Source: Baekduia alba
Lineage (GTDB): Bacteria; Actinomycetota; Thermoleophilia; Solirubrobacterales; Solirubrobacteraceae
Reading direction: 5' to 3'
DNA: 64,000 nt
NCBI RefSeq assembly: GCF_028416635.1
Contig: NZ_CP114013.1
Span: forward strand, 3,534,001-3,598,000
The notes beneath the pieces are model-generated. The model did not search any database. It was given only the letters and a program-made list of their open reading frames with translations, and was not told the origin of the DNA. A program made the translations under genes and the position numbers. This document shows, in pieces, positions 55,323 to 64,000 of the stretch (positions are counted from its first letter, which is position 1; every line of letters begins with the position of its first letter).

Positions 55323-56263
55323 GATCGGTCTCCGGTCAGGACAGGGGTCTGGAGGGTGAAGCGGCCGAAGCCGTGCAGGGCGCTCACGCGCTCGTGGATC
55401 TCGTCGGCCGTCAGGCGCGTCACGCGCTCGGTGCCGAACTCCTCGACGTTGAACGAGGCCAGGGCGGTGCCGTAGGCCATCGCGCGGCACAGCACCTCGT
55501 CGGTCACGCCGCCTGCGAGATGCTGGGCGACGGACCCGACGAAGCCGCCGGCGAACGTGTCGCCGGCCCCGGTCGGGTCGACGACGGTCTCCAGCGGGAA
55601 GGCCGGCAGCGCGAAGAAGCTGGCCGCGGTGATCAGCGCCGCGCCGTACTCGCCCTGCTTGGCCACCACGGCGGTCGGTCCCCACCCGAGGATCTCGCGC
55701 GCGGCGGCCACGAGGTTGGGCTTGCCGGTCAGCTGGCGCAGCTCGGCGTCGTTGAGGATCAGGCAGTCGACGCGCTCGATGACCCCGACCAGCGCGTCCC
55801 GGGCGATGTCGATCCACAGGTTCATGGAGTCCAGCGCGGTGAACGCCGGACCGTCGACGGCGTCCAGGATCTGGGCCTGCAGCTCGGGCTGGATGTTGGC
55901 CAAGAACAGCACGTCGCAGGCCTGCGCGGCCGGCGACAGCTTCGGGACGAAGGTCTCGAACACGTTGAGCTGCGTGTCCAGCGTCTCACGCGAGTTGAGG
56001 TCCCAGCCGTACTCGCCGGCCCAGAAGAACGTCTTGCCGTCCGCGATGACCTCGACGTCATCGGTCACCGTCCCGCGCGTGCGCAGGACCTCCAGGTCGG
56101 CGTCGGCGAAGTCGCCGCCGACCGGCCCGACCGGCCGCACCGTGTCGAAGAACGACGCGGCCAACGCGAAGTGCGTGGCCGCGCCGCCGAGCATCCGCTC
56201 GCGCTGCCCGAACGGCGTCTTGACCGCGTCGTACGCCAGCGAGCCCACAACCGTGATGCTCAT
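55319..56263 (-). CDS. PfkB-family adenosine kinase
   Basis: 314 residues: [47 protein letters not shown], and the PfkB signature [13 protein letters not shown] (about 247). Position between metK and ahcY points to adenosine rather than a sugar as substrate: it would trap the adenosine released by AhcY as AMP and pull the SAM cycle forward. Length fits bacterial AdoK. Overlaps on both sides of 4 bp. Confidence 0.88.
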
Positions 56264-57489
56264 GCCACCACCGCGGGCTCGGCCAGCCCGGCCGCCTCGG
56301 CCAGCGCCGCGGCCTTGTCGGTGCGCTCCCAGGTGAACGCCTCGCCCTCGCGGCCGAAGTGGCCGTAGGCGGCCGTCGGCTGGTAGATCGGGCGGTGCAG
56401 CTGCAGCTCCTCGCGAAACGCGCCGGGGCGCAGGTCGAAGTGCTCGTCGACGAGCTGGGCGATGACGCCGCGGCCGACCTTCTCGGTGCCGAACGTCTCG
56501 ACCATCACGCTGACCGGATGCGCCACGCCGATCGCGTAGGCCACCTGGACCTCGGCGCGGTCGGCCAGCCCGGCCGCCACGATGTTCTTGGCCACCCAGC
56601 GCGCCGCGTACGCCGCGGAGCGATCGACCTTGGACGGGTCCTTGCCGCTGAACGCGCCGCCGCCGTGGCGCGCGAAGCCGCCGTAGGTGTCGACGATGAT
56701 CTTGCGGCCCGTGAGGCCGCAGTCGCCGACCGGGCCGCCGATCACGAACCGGCCCGTCGGGTTGACCAGGAACTCGGCCCGCAGCTGCTTGGCGTCATAC
56801 AGGTCGGCCGGCAGGACCGGAACGACCACGTGCTCCCACAGGTCGGCCTCGATCAGCTCGCGCGACGCCGAATCGGCGTGCTGCGTGGAGATCAGCAGCT
56901 TCTCGATGCCCACCGGCTTGCCGTCCCGGTAGCGGACCGACACCTGGGTCTTGCCGTCAGGGCGCAGGTACTCCAGCGTGCCGTCCTTGCGCACCGCCGC
57001 CAGCCGCTCGGCCAGCTGATGGGCGAAGCTGATCGGCGCGGGCATGAGGTTGGCCGTCTCGTTGGAGGCGTAGCCGAACATCATGCCCTGGTCACCGGCC
57101 CCGGCGATGTCCAGCGCGTCCTGCGAACCGGCCGTGCGCGTCTCGTCGGCCTGGTCGACGCCCTGGGCGATGTCGGCCGACTGCTTGTCGATGGCGTTGA
57201 GCACCGCGCACGAATCCGCGGAGAAGCCCAGGTCGGCGTCGACGTAGCCGATCTTGCGGATCGTCTCGCGCACGACCTCCTGGATGTCGACGTACGTGTT
57301 GGTCGTGATCTCCCCCGAGACCACCACCAAGCCGGTGTTGACCAGCGTCTCGCACGCCACGCGCGAGCCGGGATCCTCCGCCAGGCAGGCGTCCAACACC
57401 CCGTCGGAGATCTGGTCGGCAACCTTGTCCGGGTGACCTTCGGTCACGGACTCGGACGTGAACAAGTACTCGTTGTCGGCGTAGCTCAT
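56260..57489 (-). CDS. metK: S-adenosylmethionine synthetase
   Basis: 409 residues: [59 protein letters not shown] and [22 protein letters not shown] are all present, giving a complete active site. Makes SAM from methionine and ATP. It overlaps the GcvT-like and adenosine kinase genes by 4 bp each. An operonic metK next to its own methyltransferase, AhcY and AdoK makes the unit self-sufficient. Confidence 0.97.
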   Translation of the reverse strand: MSYADNEYLFTSESVTEGHPDKVADQISDGVLDACLAEDPGSRVACETLVNTGLVVVSGEITTNTYVDIQEVVRETIRKIGYVDADLGFSADSCAVLNAIDKQSADIAQGVDQADETRTAGSQDALDIAGAGDQGMMFGYASNETANLMPAPISFAHQLAERLAAVRKDGTLEYLRPDGKTQVSVRYRDGKPVGIEKLLISTQHADSASRELIEADLWEHVVVPVLPADLYDAKQLRAEFLVNPTGRFVIGGPVGDCGLTGRKIIVDTYGGFARHGGGAFSGKDPSKVDRSAAYAARWVAKNIVAAGLADRAEVQVAYAIGVAHPVSVMVETFGTEKVGRGVIAQLVDEHFDLRPGAFREELQLHRPIYQPTAAYGHFGREGEAFTWERTDKAAALAEAAGLAEPAVVA

Positions 57490-58112
57490 GACGGTAGGGC
57501 TCCAATCGAGGTGGGGTTTGTCGGGGGGTGGCCGGCCATCGCGGCGGGCCGGGATCGCGCGGCGTAGTACAGCTCGGTGACGCGGGACTCGACCGCGACC
57601 GCTCCGTCCACGCGCCCGGCCACGAGCAGCACGTGGCAGGCGTCGTCGACGCGGTCGCGGGGCAGGACGAGCAGCCAGAAGTCGTCGCCGTCGGGGACCG
57701 CGATCGTCGGCGCGGCCAGCCGCGCGGCGGGCGACGTCGCCAGCCGGCCGGCCAGCGGGCCCGCGAGGACGAGGCCGGCGTAGGCCTCCGACACGTCGGC
57801 GCAGGCGAGATCGAGCCGCCGGGCGACGAGCTCGGCCAGGTCGGCCGCCAGCGCCTCGCGCTCGCCGATGCCGGCGAGCACGAGCGCACGGTCCGGCGCC
57901 ACCGACCGCCACCAGCCGTGGCGGATCCGCACGCACGTGCCGACCGCGGGCGACCGGCCGACGAGGTGCCTGGCGATCTCGTGCAGCTCGCTCGCCGAGC
58001 CGCGCAGCTCGATGACGCCGAGGCCCGGCAGCGGCGCCACCCCGACCGCGCAGCGGCAGGCGGCCAGGTGGGCCATCAGATGGACGGAGCCGCCCGTGCG
58101 TGGTTCAGGCAT
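57486..58112 (-). CDS. GcvT/SoxG-like folate-binding-fold protein
   Basis: 208 residues. The pattern [30 protein letters not shown], followed by [24 protein letters not shown], resembles the central part of GcvT/YgfZ and the gamma subunit of sarcosine oxidase. The N-terminal [19 protein letters not shown] fits as well. It is much shorter than LigM or DmdA (370-470 residues), lacking the C-terminal barrel. It might accept a methyl group on THF, as a partner protein. Overlaps metF by 8 bp and metK by 4. Function is inference from fold and place. Confidence 0.55.
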   Translation of the reverse strand: MPEPRTGGSVHLMAHLAACRCAVGVAPLPGLGVIELRGSASELHEIARHLVGRSPAVGTCVRIRHGWWRSVAPDRALVLAGIGEREALAADLAELVARRLDLACADVSEAYAGLVLAGPLAGRLATSPAARLAAPTIAVPDGDDFWLLVLPRDRVDDACHVLLVAGRVDGAVAVESRVTELYYAARSRPAAMAGHPPTNPTSIGALPS

Positions 58113-58929
58113 CGTTGGCCTCCCGGTGGCGCGCGGGCATCACGGCACCGCGCTCGTCCTCCCAGGCCAGCGTCGCCAGCAGCCGGTTGAACGTGTAGAA
58201 GTGCAAGCTCTCGATCCCCAGCGCGGGGTCGCCGACGAGCGGCGCGAAGGCGGTGTACAGGCGGTCGGCCGCGTGGTCGGGGCGGCCGAGCAGGTGGCGC
58301 AGCCCGCGCTGCTTGCGGACGAAGCTGATCGACGCGCCGACGCCCACGCGCATCGAGACCTCGAGCAGGTGCCGCCGATCGACCGCGCCGGGCAGGCCCA
58401 CGTGCAGCGGCAACGTGATGCCGGCCGCGCGGGTCGCCTCGATCCACCGCAGCAGGGCCTTGGTGTCGAAGCAGATCTGGGTCGTCATGTAGTCCGCGAC
58501 CTGCGCCTTGCGACGCAGAGCGGCGTCGAGCGCCGCGTCGTCGATGAGCGGGTGGCCCTCGGGGTAGGCGCCGATGCCGATCCGGCGCGGCCGTCGCGGG
58601 TGCGCGTCGAGCTCGGGCAGCAGGTCGAGCGCGGACCCGTACTCCCCGAGCGGCTCGGGGCCGTCGCCGGCGATGACGAAGACCTCGTCGATGCCGGCGC
58701 GGGCCAGGCGCGCGAGGGTCGCGTCGAGGTGGGCGGCGTCGCGGACCGTGCGCGCCGCGACGTGCAGGACGATCGTGTGCCCGAGCGCGGCCAAGCGCTC
58801 CGCGGTCGCGACGCTGTGGTCGAGCCCGTGGCGCGGCGAGCAGGTCACCGTCACCGTCAGCGAACGCGGCGCGGCCTGCGCCTCGGCCTCGGCCGCCCCG
58901 AAGGGCAGCAACTCGTAGCGAGTGGACAC
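58105..58929 (-). CDS. metF: Methylenetetrahydrofolate reductase
   Basis: 274 residues, FAD-binding TIM barrel: VTCSPRHGLDHSVATAERLAALGHTIVLHVAARTVRD, DEVFVIAGDGPEP, IGIGAYPEGHP, ADYMTTQICFD, ITLPLHVGLPG. Slightly short for MetF and without the usual N-terminal ExF motif, which is common in catabolic copies. It may run in the oxidative direction, taking 5-methyl-THF to methylene-THF for FolD, or reductively to feed methionine. GTG start at 58929, 11 bp after the methyltransferase stop. Confidence 0.88.
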   Translation of the reverse strand: MSTRYELLPFGAAEAEAQAAPRSLTVTVTCSPRHGLDHSVATAERLAALGHTIVLHVAARTVRDAAHLDATLARLARAGIDEVFVIAGDGPEPLGEYGSALDLLPELDAHPRRPRRIGIGAYPEGHPLIDDAALDAALRRKAQVADYMTTQICFDTKALLRWIEATRAAGITLPLHVGLPGAVDRRHLLEVSMRVGVGASISFVRKQRGLRHLLGRPDHAADRLYTAFAPLVGDPALGIESLHFYTFNRLLATLAWEDERGAVMPARHREANDA

Positions 58930-58940
58930 GGCGGCGGTCC

Positions 58941-60443
58941 CTAGGCGGCGACGGCGGCGGGCACCGCGGCGGTCGTGCCGAGGCCGCGATAGGCATCGCG
59001 GTGGCGGGCGGTGAGGACGACGGTGTTCGAGCCCTCGCGATAGGCGAACGGCGCGACCTCTACGCCGAAGCCGGCGCGCTCGCCGACGAGCTGGAACACG
59101 GGCCCGTTGAGCCAGTTGACGATCGACCCCTCCAACTTGCCCGGCCCGCGGTAGGCCGCGTACTGGCCGGTCTCGCGCACGAACAGGTCCTGGGCGACGA
59201 GCACGCCCTCGTGGTGCAGCAGCGCGAGCGTCTGGGCGAAGCTCTCGACGGCCACCGTCGACGCGTGCACGCGCGTCCACTCCGGCAGCTCGTCGAGCAG
59301 CTCGTCGAGGTGGAGGTCGCCGCTCGGGGCTACGCGGATCGCCGCGGGCGCCGCGATCTCCTCGTAGACCTCCTCGAGGTGGACCGCGTCCCACACGTCC
59401 GACCAGAAGCGCACGCCGCGCTCGAGGTCGCCCCAGGCCGCCGGCCCGTGGCGCAGCACCTCCTGGACCTTGGGCACGAGCTCGTCCTCGCCCATCCCGT
59501 AGCGGGCGGCGATCTCGGTCGCCTCGCTCGGGGTGATGCTCGCGCGCACGAGCGGCTCGTAGGCGCGGTCGCCAACGCGCATGAGCTCGTCGGTCGGGAG
59601 GTTGTCGTACAGGTTGCACGTGTGCGCGAAGAGCACCTTGCCGCGCAGGTGCGACAGCCCGTGGATCGGGTTGCGGAAGTCGAGCTCGAGGCCCTCGACC
59701 TGGTCGCCGTACTCGGCCACGCGGGCCCGGGCGATCTCCAGCACGTGCGGCGAGTAGTCGGCCATCAGGTAGCGCACGCGGCCGAGGTAGTCGCGGCCGA
59801 GCTCGGCACAGGCCGCCGCGAAGCGGTCGAGCCAGACCTTGGCCTGCTGGCCATCGCCGACGCCGAACTCGACCACGTGGATCTCGTCGGGCAGCTCGGA
59901 CCACTCGTCGAGGCGGTCCAGCGTGCGCAGGAAGTCGCTGATCTGCTCGTCCCAGAAATCCGGGTTCGTCCCGTCCGAGGCTCCACCCGGCAGCGCCGAG
60001 GCGTAGTCCTTCTGGAACGTCTCGTCCCACGCGGCGAGATGGCGCCAGTAGCTGCGGTTGAACGACCACATGACGCTCTTGCTCGGCCGCACCCAGTCCT
60101 CGAGGTGGATGCACTCGTGGACGTCGGGGATGATCCCCAGCGCCTTGGAGAGGCGGTCGACGATCTGGGACACCAGCTCGCCGTACTCCATGTCCTTCGC
60201 CCGGCGCACGTCGATGGCGATCTCGGCCAGCGGCGCCTGCTGACGCGGGTCGACCGTGTCGAGGCCGAACGGCCGCACCATCACGGCGGCGCGGAAGTTC
60301 CGCTTGTACTGCACCCAATCGAGCACCGCGGCCAGCCGCGAGTGGTCGAGATCCACCGCGGCCGCCGCCTCGGCGATCGCCGGCAGGATGCTTTGCAGGT
60401 CCTCAGGCTTGGCCCGTCCGATGCAACTGAGTTGAATCACCAC
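58941..60443 (-). CDS. Large MidA-like SAM-dependent methyltransferase
   Basis: 500 residues. About 1-170: unfamiliar N-terminal domain (VIQLSCIGRAKPEDL ... HECIHLEDWVRPSKSVMWSFNRSYWRHL). About 175-500: Rossmann methyltransferase with SAM motif HVVEFGVGDGQQAKVWLDRF and acidic end YLMADYSPHVLEIARA, of the MidA/Methyltransf_28 kind, plus LFAHTCNLYDNLPTDE. It heads the SAM-cycle operon, so it is the likely consumer of the SAM made by MetK; its acceptor is unknown. GTG at 60443 with GGAGGAG 8 nt upstream. No TM or signal. Confidence 0.7.
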   Translation of the reverse strand: MVIQLSCIGRAKPEDLQSILPAIAEAAAAVDLDHSRLAAVLDWVQYKRNFRAAVMVRPFGLDTVDPRQQAPLAEIAIDVRRAKDMEYGELVSQIVDRLSKALGIIPDVHECIHLEDWVRPSKSVMWSFNRSYWRHLAAWDETFQKDYASALPGGASDGTNPDFWDEQISDFLRTLDRLDEWSELPDEIHVVEFGVGDGQQAKVWLDRFAAACAELGRDYLGRVRYLMADYSPHVLEIARARVAEYGDQVEGLELDFRNPIHGLSHLRGKVLFAHTCNLYDNLPTDELMRVGDRAYEPLVRASITPSEATEIAARYGMGEDELVPKVQEVLRHGPAAWGDLERGVRFWSDVWDAVHLEEVYEEIAAPAAIRVAPSGDLHLDELLDELPEWTRVHASTVAVESFAQTLALLHHEGVLVAQDLFVRETGQYAAYRGPGKLEGSIVNWLNGPVFQLVGERAGFGVEVAPFAYREGSNTVVLTARHRDAYRGLGTTAAVPAAVAA

Positions 60444-60546
60444 GACCGTCTCCTCCGTCAGCGGGGCGCGACGTCGGCATGGTCCGCCGCGCGGCCCCGC
60501 CTCGACCACGCCCGAACGAGATGGATCGCCCTGCCCTACGAGCAGG

Positions 60547-61107
60547 TCAGGCCCGAAACGGACCTCCGATTCGGTCACCGCGAGCTCTGCCCGGCGCGTC
60601 CGCGCCGCGGGCCGTGCACAAGCCCACGGCGGCAGCCCCGAGGCCGCAGAGCGTCGCCGAGGCCACCACGGCATGCCGCCAGCCCGCCCCCGCGGTCGGT
60701 CCGGTGGCCAGCAACGCGAGGCTCAACGCGACCCCTCCGCCGGCGCCGAGGTAGCGCGCCGCGTTGGTCGCGCCGCTGCCCAGCGCCGAGCCGTCGGGCG
60801 GGACCGCGGTCACAGCCAGCGCCCCGAGGGCCGCGTTGCCGATGCCCGTGCCCACCCCGGCGACCACGAGGCCCGGCAACCGCTCCCACCGGGCGCAGCC
60901 GCCGTCCCAGCCGAGCACGCCGACGCCGCTGAGGGCGAGCGCGGCCACGAGCCGCAGCGAGGGCTCGACGCGGGTGCCGATCGAGCGCGCCAGCAGCGAC
61001 GCGACCATCGCCGTCGCCGACCACGCGGCCAGGACAGCACACGCCGCGACGACGGTGACGTGCGAGCCGCGCTGCACGTCCGACGGGACCACGGACATCA
61101 GCTGCAT
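60547..61107 (-). pseudogene. MFS transporter fragment, C-terminal half only
   Basis: About 185 codons coding for the last six membrane segments of a DHA2-like MFS carrier (LAAWSATAMVASLLARSIGTR, LPGLVVAGVGTGIGNAALGAL, SALGSGATNAARYLGAGGGVALSLALL, final segment AAAVGLCTARG). The open frame begins inside the displaced tRNA-Ala fragment at 61107; the N-terminal half is absent. The gene was cut at the island's right junction. Confidence 0.75.
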
Positions 61108-61147
61108 GGCATGCAGGAGGTCGGGGTTCGAGCCCCCCCTGGCTCCA
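61102..61147 (+). repeat. Right attachment-site repeat (displaced tRNA-Ala 3' half)
   Basis: Anticodon arm to acceptor end of tRNA-Ala, equal to 9840-9885 except one G lost and one C gained in the T-stem, so it no longer folds well. Directly before it TCAGCTG (61098-61104) matches the tRNA D-arm with 12 nt missing in between, so the remnant is a deleted tRNA rather than a bare 3' half. Not a working tRNA. Confidence 0.7.
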
Positions 61148-61459
61148 TACGTAAGATCCGCATTTGCGGGCCGTTCGTCTGTTCTGGGCTCCGCTGTTGG
61201 AAGCGAGGGCTGACCGTCCGATGCACGTGGGTACCGCGCGTGGGTACCACCTCCCCCGAGCTGCTCGCCACGCTCAAGCGCATGCGCTGACGCGGCGCGC
61301 TGCGCCTCTCCAGGCCGCCGCTTCATCACGCGGCGTCCACCTCGAGCGTCGTGCCCTCGTCGGCGTGTCTACGTGGGGCAGGGGACGCCCGGTCCAGGAG
61401 CAGGGAGATGTCGGGGCAACGCACGCCTCGCCGTGTTGCGCCCGTGTGACGACGCGCGC
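61148..61459. other. Intergenic flank right of the island
   Basis: 312 bp. Begins with a weak hairpin (CCGCA/TGCGG) that may be the worn-down terminator of the ancestral tRNA. Contains GTGGGTACC twice, 13 bp apart, and a + strand tail ending SPELLATLKRMR before a stop, possibly the end of a lost gene. No supported gene. Confidence 0.35.
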
Positions 61460-61972
61460 TCAGTCGCGCGTCGTCAGCGAGTCGATCGCGACGGTGATCG
61501 CGAGGATCAGCGGCGTGTCCTCGCCGGCAGCCACGTCGACGCCGTAGGCGTCGCGGACGCGGAACCACTTCTTGGAGACCGTGGCCACCGTGTCGCCGTC
61601 GCGCTCGATCTCGTACTCGTGATCGACGACGTTCCCGCTCGCCTTCATGTCGGCGCCGTCCCCCACGTCGATGGCGAAGCGATCGCGGATCCCGACCAGC
61701 GCCTTGTGGACCGTCACCGTCGAATGGCCGTCGCGCTCGATCGCGATCTTGTCGCGGATGCTCAGCTTGCGCTCCTGTATCCGTGCCACCTCGTCGCCCG
61801 AGGCGTTCTCCAACACGAAGGTCTGCCGGACGCGCAGCGCCTTGCCGTCGACCTTGAAAGCCCGCTCTCCCGCGGCGTTCTCGATCCAGAAGTCGTCGCC
61901 GATGGCGAGCAGCCGCTCACGCATCAGGAACCGCTCGCCGTCGGGCGCGCCGCGATCTCGCAGGAAGCCCAT
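61460..61972 (-). CDS. LURP-one-related (tubby-like) protein
   Basis: 170 residues built of repeating beta-strands: RFLMRERLLAIGDDFWIENAAGERAFKVDGKALRVRQTFVLENASGDEVARIQERKLSIRDKIAIERDG. This is the LURP-one/PF04525 fold, related to tubby and scramblase domains, of uncertain role in bacteria. ATG at 61972, with TACGCT 6 nt upstream (61979-61984) and no ribosome site, like the core genes at the left end of the window. Monocistronic. Confidence 0.85.
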   Translation of the reverse strand: MGFLRDRGAPDGERFLMRERLLAIGDDFWIENAAGERAFKVDGKALRVRQTFVLENASGDEVARIQERKLSIRDKIAIERDGHSTVTVHKALVGIRDRFAIDVGDGADMKASGNVVDHEYEIERDGDTVATVSKKWFRVRDAYGVDVAAGEDTPLILAITVAIDSLTTRD

Positions 61973-62362
61973 GGCGCGAGCGTAGAGCGCCCACTCAGCC
62001 GGACCGTCACCCGAACGGGATGAAGCAGGCAGCGACGCCGAGGATTCGCACACGGCGGTGGCGTGATGTGACCGCATCGGACTCACACCGGGACGCGCCG
62101 TTGCTGGGCGCCTCCGACTCCCGCGACGCTTCTGTGCCCACCAGGCCGACCCGCCAGGCGGCACGACCCAGCCAGGCCGCCTTGATGATGTTCGACGCCA
62201 TCGTCCCCTAGCGACCGCGCTGAGACCGTCGTCGACTGCTCATGCCATCCAGCCTGGACCCTCGGCCGCGACGGTCACGTCATCCGCAATGGATGATGCT
62301 CCCGCCGCGGTCCGTGCCGATGCTGGTGTCCACCGCCCGTCGCGACTCGAGAGGACCGCCCC
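61973..62362. other. Intergenic region before the sulfatase
   Basis: 390 bp with the divergent promoters of the LURP-one gene and the sulfatase. A possible small protein is listed separately (62007-62201). A short inverted repeat CATCC/GGATG (62282-62296) stands about 70 bp before the sulfatase start. Confidence 0.35.
62007..62201 (-). CDS. Possible small protein, 64 aa
   Basis: MASNIIKAAWLGRAAWRVGLVGTE... then a Ser/Glu/Arg-rich tail. The first 20 residues form a believable amphipathic helix, and TAGGGG precedes the ATG closely, but there is no family, no ribosome site and no operon support. It may be a chance frame. Confidence 0.2.
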   Translation of the reverse strand: MASNIIKAAWLGRAAWRVGLVGTEASRESEAPSNGASRCESDAVTSRHRRVRILGVAACFIPFG

Positions 62363-64000
62363 ATGGCCAGCACCAACGGACGTTCGACGCAGCGCGAGGT
62401 CCTGCCCGTGCCCGACATCGCTCGTTCCGGGCTCGTGACCTTCGACGCCAAGGACCCGGACACGTCGTTCGCTCCGATCGAGGAGGTGCGGCCGCCGGCC
62501 GGCGCGCCGAACGTCCTCGTGGTCCTGCTCGACGACGTCGGCTTCGGGGCCTCGAGCGCCTTCGGCGGGCCGTGCGCCACGCCCAACGCCGAGCGGCTCG
62601 CGACCGGCGGGCTGAAGTTCAACCGCTTCCACACGACCGCCCTGTGCTCGCCTACGCGTGCGGCATTGCTGAGCGGTCGCAACCACCACACGGTCGGCAT
62701 GGGCGGCATAACGGAGATCGCGACCTCGGCGCCGGGCTACAACTCGATGCGGCCGAACACGTGCGCGCCGCTCGCCGAGATCCTGCGGCTCAACGGCTAC
62801 TCGACCGGCCAGTTCGGGAAGTGCCATGAGGTGCCGGTCTGGCAGACCAGCCCGATGGGGCCGTTCGACAACTGGCCCACCGGAAGCGGCTTCGAGTACT
62901 TCTACGGGTTCATCGGCGGCGAGGCCCATCAGTACTACCCCGCCTTGTACGAGGGCACGACGCCGGTCGAGCCCGACCGCACGCCCGAAGAGGGCTACCA
63001 CCTGATGGGCGACATGACCGACAAGGCGATCAAGTGGATCCGCCAGCAGAAGTCGCTCATGGCCGACAAGCCCTTCTTCGCGTACTTCGCGCCGGGCGCC
63101 ACGCACGCACCCCATCACGTCCCGAAGGAGTGGGCAGACAAGTACGCCGGTCAGTTCGACGACGGGTGGGACGCGCTGCGCGAGCAGACCTTCGCACGCC
63201 AGAAGGAGCTCGGCGTGATCCCGCAGGACGCCGAGTTGACGCCACGCCACGACCAGATCCCGGCGTGGAGCGACATGCCCGAGGACCTCAAGCCGGTGCT
63301 GCGTCGCCAGATGGAGATCTACGCCGGCTTCCTGGAGTTCTCCGACCACCACGTCGGCCGGCTCGTCGACGCGCTCGAAGACCTCGAGATCCTCGAGGAC
63401 ACGCTCATCTACTACATCGTCGGCGACAACGGGGCGTCGGCCGAGGGCACGCTGAACGGCACGTTCAACGAGATGATCAACTTCAACGGCGCGGCCGCGC
63501 TGGAGACCCCCGAGTTCCTGCTCGAGCGCCTCGACGACTTCGGCGGCCCCGACTCCTACAACCACTACGCGGTCGGCTGGGCGCATGCGATGGACACGCC
63601 GTACCAGTGGACCAAGCAGGTCGCCTCGCACTTCGGCGGCACGCGCAACGGCACGATCGTCCACTGGCCCGACGGCTTCGACGCGAGCGACGAGCTCCGG
63701 ACCCAGTTCGCCCACGTGATCGACGTGGCACCGACCGTGCTCGACGTCGCGGGCATCCCGGAGCCGAAGTTCGTGCACGGCGTCCAGCAGACCCCGATGC
63801 AGGGCGTCTCGATGGCCTATTCCTTCAGCGACGCCGCCGCGCCGGAGCGTCACGAGACCCAGTACTTCGAGATGTTCGGCAACCGCGGGATCTACCACAA
63901 GGGCTGGACCGCGGTGACGCGGCACAAGACCCCGTGGGTCCTCGTCGGGGAGAAGGCGCCCGCGTTCGACGACGACGTCTGGGAGCTGTACGACACGAGC
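62363..64000 (+). CDS. Type I arylsulfatase (3' end beyond window)
   Basis: 546 codons, still open at the right edge. LVVLLDDVGFG gives the metal-binding Asp pair (57-58). CSPTR at 95-99, within the LCSPTRAALLSGRN signature, supplies the cysteine converted to formylglycine. Further on are HAPHHVPKEW and the late metal site VGDNGASAEG (about 355). Hydrolyses sulfate esters; substrate unknown. No N-terminal signal peptide, so probably cytoplasmic or Tat-independent. GAGAGG 8 nt before the ATG. Confidence 0.93.
   Translation, partial: MASTNGRSTQREVLPVPDIARSGLVTFDAKDPDTSFAPIEEVRPPAGAPNVLVVLLDDVGFGASSAFGGPCATPNAERLATGGLKFNRFHTTALCSPTRAALLSGRNHHTVGMGGITEIATSAPGYNSMRPNTCAPLAEILRLNGYSTGQFGKCHEVPVWQTSPMGPFDNWPTGSGFEYFYGFIGGEAHQYYPALYEGTTPVEPDRTPEEGYHLMGDMTDKAIKWIRQQKSLMADKPFFAYFAPGATHAPHHVPKEWADKYAGQFDDGWDALREQTFARQKELGVIPQDAELTPRHDQIPAWSDMPEDLKPVLRRQMEIYAGFLEFSDHHVGRLVDALEDLEILEDTLIYYIVGDNGASAEGTLNGTFNEMINFNGAAALETPEFLLERLDDFGGPDSYNHYAVGWAHAMDTPYQWTKQVASHFGGTRNGTIVHWPDGFDASDELRTQFAHVIDVAPTVLDVAGIPEPKFVHGVQQTPMQGVSMAYSFSDAAAPERHETQYFEMFGNRGIYHKGWTAVTRHKTPWVLVGEKAPAFDDDVWELYDTS

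Noticed and set aside
60444-60546. Possible SAM or SAH riboswitch before the methyl-cycle operon
   Set aside because: The roughly 100-nt leader shows no SAH-riboswitch core (GAGGAGCGCTGC) or SAM-I-type helices on the transcribed strand.
61101-61147. Second functional tRNA-Ala
   Set aside because: The 5' acceptor arm and most of the D-arm are missing and the T-stem is shifted by an indel pair.

Overview
The window is high-GC DNA from an actinobacterium (Actinomycetota). The order murJ / rpsT / holA / comEC-comEA / leuS, the frequent GTG starts and the Mycobacterium-like AhcY suggest the Thermoleophilia (Solirubrobacter/Conexibacter relatives), but that is inference from gene content.

Layout. 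(1) 1-9.8 kb is core chromosome: murJ end, rpsT, holA, comEC, comEA, a small-molecule kinase, leuS, two small genes and tRNA-Ala(GGC). Most core starts carry a TANNNT -10 hexamer only 6-12 nt upstream, so these mRNAs look leaderless. (2) A direct copy of the 3' half of tRNA-Ala, anticodon arm to acceptor, recurs at 61.1 kb next to a truncated MFS gene. I read 9.84-61.15 kb as a roughly 51-kb island, or stacked islands, at tRNA-Ala. A third, partial copy of the tRNA tail and terminator at 14.6 kb may mark an inner boundary. No integrase is visible. (3) 61.1-64 kb is again ordinary: a LURP-one protein and a sulfatase cut by the window edge.

Island contents. 10.5-14.5 kb: MocR-type regulator divergent from a flavin-binding protein, a cupin and an APC permease. 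14.8-18.2 kb: an aldo/keto reductase and a cupin among three decayed genes. 18.1-31.5 kb: a sugar-catabolic locus with its own ribose-type ABC importer, mutarotase-like protein, two SDRs, SMP-30 lactonase, glucarate-dehydratase-like enolase, GH38 glycosidase and a divergent FAH-family hydrolase. Together these make an almost complete non-phosphorylative (diketo-acid) route. 31.5-35.2 kb: remnants and singletons. 35.3-45.1 kb: a second ABC importer with DUF1537 acid-sugar kinase, PdxA-like dehydrogenase, SDR, AGPS-like flavin oxidase, M24 hydrolase and RidA. 45.2-51.4 kb: MetE-like zinc methyltransferase, LacI regulator, MFS carrier, a fused homocysteine methyltransferase-SAM methyltransferase, and a LuxR regulator. 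51.4-60.4 kb: one tightly overlapped operon holding a SAM cycle (methyltransferase, MetK, AhcY, adenosine kinase) and a tetrahydrofolate C1-oxidation line (GcvT-like protein, MetF, FolD, PurU).

How it fits together. Near-identical CG-centred 16-bp palindromes, typical of LacI operators, lie upstream of both the acid-sugar operon (45.17 kb) and the MetE-like/LacI promoter pair (46.46 kb). The island therefore appears to couple uptake of sugar acids or methylated polyols to methyl-group handling: methyl groups could pass to homocysteine or THF and be oxidised to formate. The substrate is not identifiable from sequence. The methyl-cycle operon with the fused HMT-methyltransferase is the most likely undescribed system here.
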